NCBI GenBank assembly: GCA_017411935.1
Contig: JAFQPC010000149.1
Location: 1 to 5,461 of the forward strand
Direction of reading: 5' to 3'
Source: Clostridia bacterium
Lineage (GTDB): Bacteria; Bacillota; Clostridia; Oscillospirales; CAG-272
Length of the DNA stretch: 5,461 nucleotides
The notes beneath the pieces were generated by a model. It saw nothing but the letters and a program-made list of their open reading frames with translations. It did no database searches and was not told the origin of the DNA. The translations under genes were made by a program, and so were the position numbers. Positions within the stretch are counted from its first letter, which is position 1. Each line of letters begins with the position of its first letter. Shown here in pieces: positions 4,664-5,461 of the stretch.

Positions 4664-5461
4664 TTAATATCCAACCTTTTCCCAGCACTCGAACGGAGCT
4701 GCGAGTTCCTCGGAGATGTAGACCTGAGTCTTCTTGGTCTGGAGCATCGTGGAGGGCAGGTAGGGGGTGATAGGACCGTGCGTGCAGAGACGCGAGGTCA
4801 TTCTCTGCCAAGAGGAGAAGGTACCGCAGGTTGCAAGTGCGTGAACCTCGATTCTCTCCTTTGCGCGCATTACGTCGAGCGGGCCGATGGTTGCTGCGCA
4901 GGGCGGAACGTTTGCGATGTCACCCGACTGACCGAACGTACCGTTGAGGGAGTTCTGCATAATGGTCATGGGGTGGAGCTTTACGATCTGTGCGGGCTGA
5001 TTGAGCCACTCTTCGATGTCACCCGAACCGATGAACTCGGGGATCGGGTCAACGAATGCCATGTGACCTGCCCAACCGGGAGAGGTCGATGCGATGTCTG
5101 CGCCCGTTCCCTCGGTGATGTCGTCAATGATCTTGGAGTAATCCTTGATGTTGGCGTTGGTGGGGAAGTGAACGTTCTCCATAGGCATACGGAGCTTCTC
5201 GTCGATCTGGTAGTACAGATACTTGATCATCGAGTGAGCAAAGCCTGCCTCGTAGGTGATCGGAGCGATGTTGCCGTCCTGGTCAGCCCACTCGTCCTCA
5301 GCAACAAGGTGAACCTTGGAGCAGTCAACCTTAAAGTAGTTGATGAGCTGTGCGAGAGGAATGTAGGTGTCAGGCTCGGGGTTACCGAGGATCATCGTAA
5401 AGGATTTTCCTGCTTCGGAAGCTGCCTTCAGACGGGTGAAGAGGGTGGAAATGAGAACGGG
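4664..5461 (-). CDS. NagB/6-phosphogluconolactonase-superfamily protein, N-terminus cut by window edge
   Basis: The frame is open to the right edge, giving 265 visible residues. The ATG at 5393-5395 is internal, since in-frame coding sequence continues upstream and it lacks a ribosome site. The order of motifs follows the glucosamine-6-phosphate deaminase/isomerase fold: VHLVAEDEW (visible 50-58, matching the DEY base motif of NagB), then GWAGHMAFVDP (129-139, matching DGHIAFNEP), then CAATIGPLDVMRAKER, matching the late TxG...A segment. The DE pair and active-site His are kept, but the Asp before GH is Ala131 and the Glu of NEP is Asp138. It is therefore probably a divergent sugar-phosphate isomerase or deaminase paralogue, not classical NagB. 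The family acts in the cytoplasm on hexosamine or hexose phosphates. It ends at the shared terminator and uses GC-rich codons like the kinase block. Confidence 0.8.
   Translation of the reverse strand, partial: PVLISTLFTRLKAASEAGKSFTMILGNPEPDTYIPLAQLINYFKVDCSKVHLVAEDEWADQDGNIAPITYEAGFAHSMIKYLYYQIDEKLRMPMENVHFPTNANIKDYSKIIDDITEGTGADIASTSPGWAGHMAFVDPIPEFIGSGDIEEWLNQPAQIVKLHPMTIMQNSLNGTFGQSGDIANVPPCAATIGPLDVMRAKERIEVHALATCGTFSSWQRMTSRLCTHGPITPYLPSTMLQTKKTQVYISEELAAPFECWEKVGY

Noticed and set aside
4533..4811. Minus-strand 92-aa frame over the right terminator
   Set aside because: It overlaps the NagB-like gene in another frame and runs through the terminator hairpin, so it is a shadow.

Overview
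The window reads as a chromosomal fragment of a gut-type anaerobic Bacillota (Clostridia). The grounds are strong AGGAGG-type ribosome sites, textbook sigma-A promoters, a BspA-type leucine-rich-repeat lipoprotein, a cysteine-rich flavodoxin-family protein and GTAGGG-type intergenic palindromes. No rRNA, tRNA, CRISPR, transposase or phage gene is visible. The genus cannot be fixed from the sequence.

Left block (1-2059, GC-rich, minus strand): a two-gene operon. A sigma-A promoter (2031-2059) drives a flavodoxin-family protein with an iron-sulfur-flavoprotein-type cysteine cluster (1374-1997), followed 12 nt later by an FGGY sugar kinase resembling xylulokinase (1361 to beyond the left edge).

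Intergenic block (2060-2377): no gene, but two related inverted-repeat elements (2100-2182 and 2243-2327). Each of their four arms is itself a small hairpin, and the stems differ in sequence while remaining paired.

Central block (2378-4648): an AT-rich islet bracketed by two identical 38-bp sequences, each an 11-bp-stem intrinsic terminator that could work in both directions. Inside, a small XRE/Cro-type repressor (minus) is divergent from a lipoprotein with six BspA-type repeats (plus). Their shared promoter region carries two copies of AGTAAA-N4-TnTACT placed around the lipoprotein promoter. Behind the lipoprotein lie an unknown 96-aa protein, a 113-aa two-TM protein ending in a zinc-ribbon-like Cys4 tail, and a 27-aa single-TM peptide. 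The last three genes are spaced 12-13 nt apart. No clear terminator separates the lipoprotein from them, so the four plus genes may be one repressor-controlled envelope cassette. Its function is unknown.

Right block (4664-5461, GC-rich, minus strand): the C-terminal part of a NagB/6-phosphogluconolactonase-superfamily protein whose active-site motif departs from classical glucosamine-6-phosphate deaminase. Its start lies beyond the right edge. It converges on the islet operon at the second 38-bp terminator. With the kinase, it suggests that the chromosome around the islet is devoted to sugar-phosphate metabolism.
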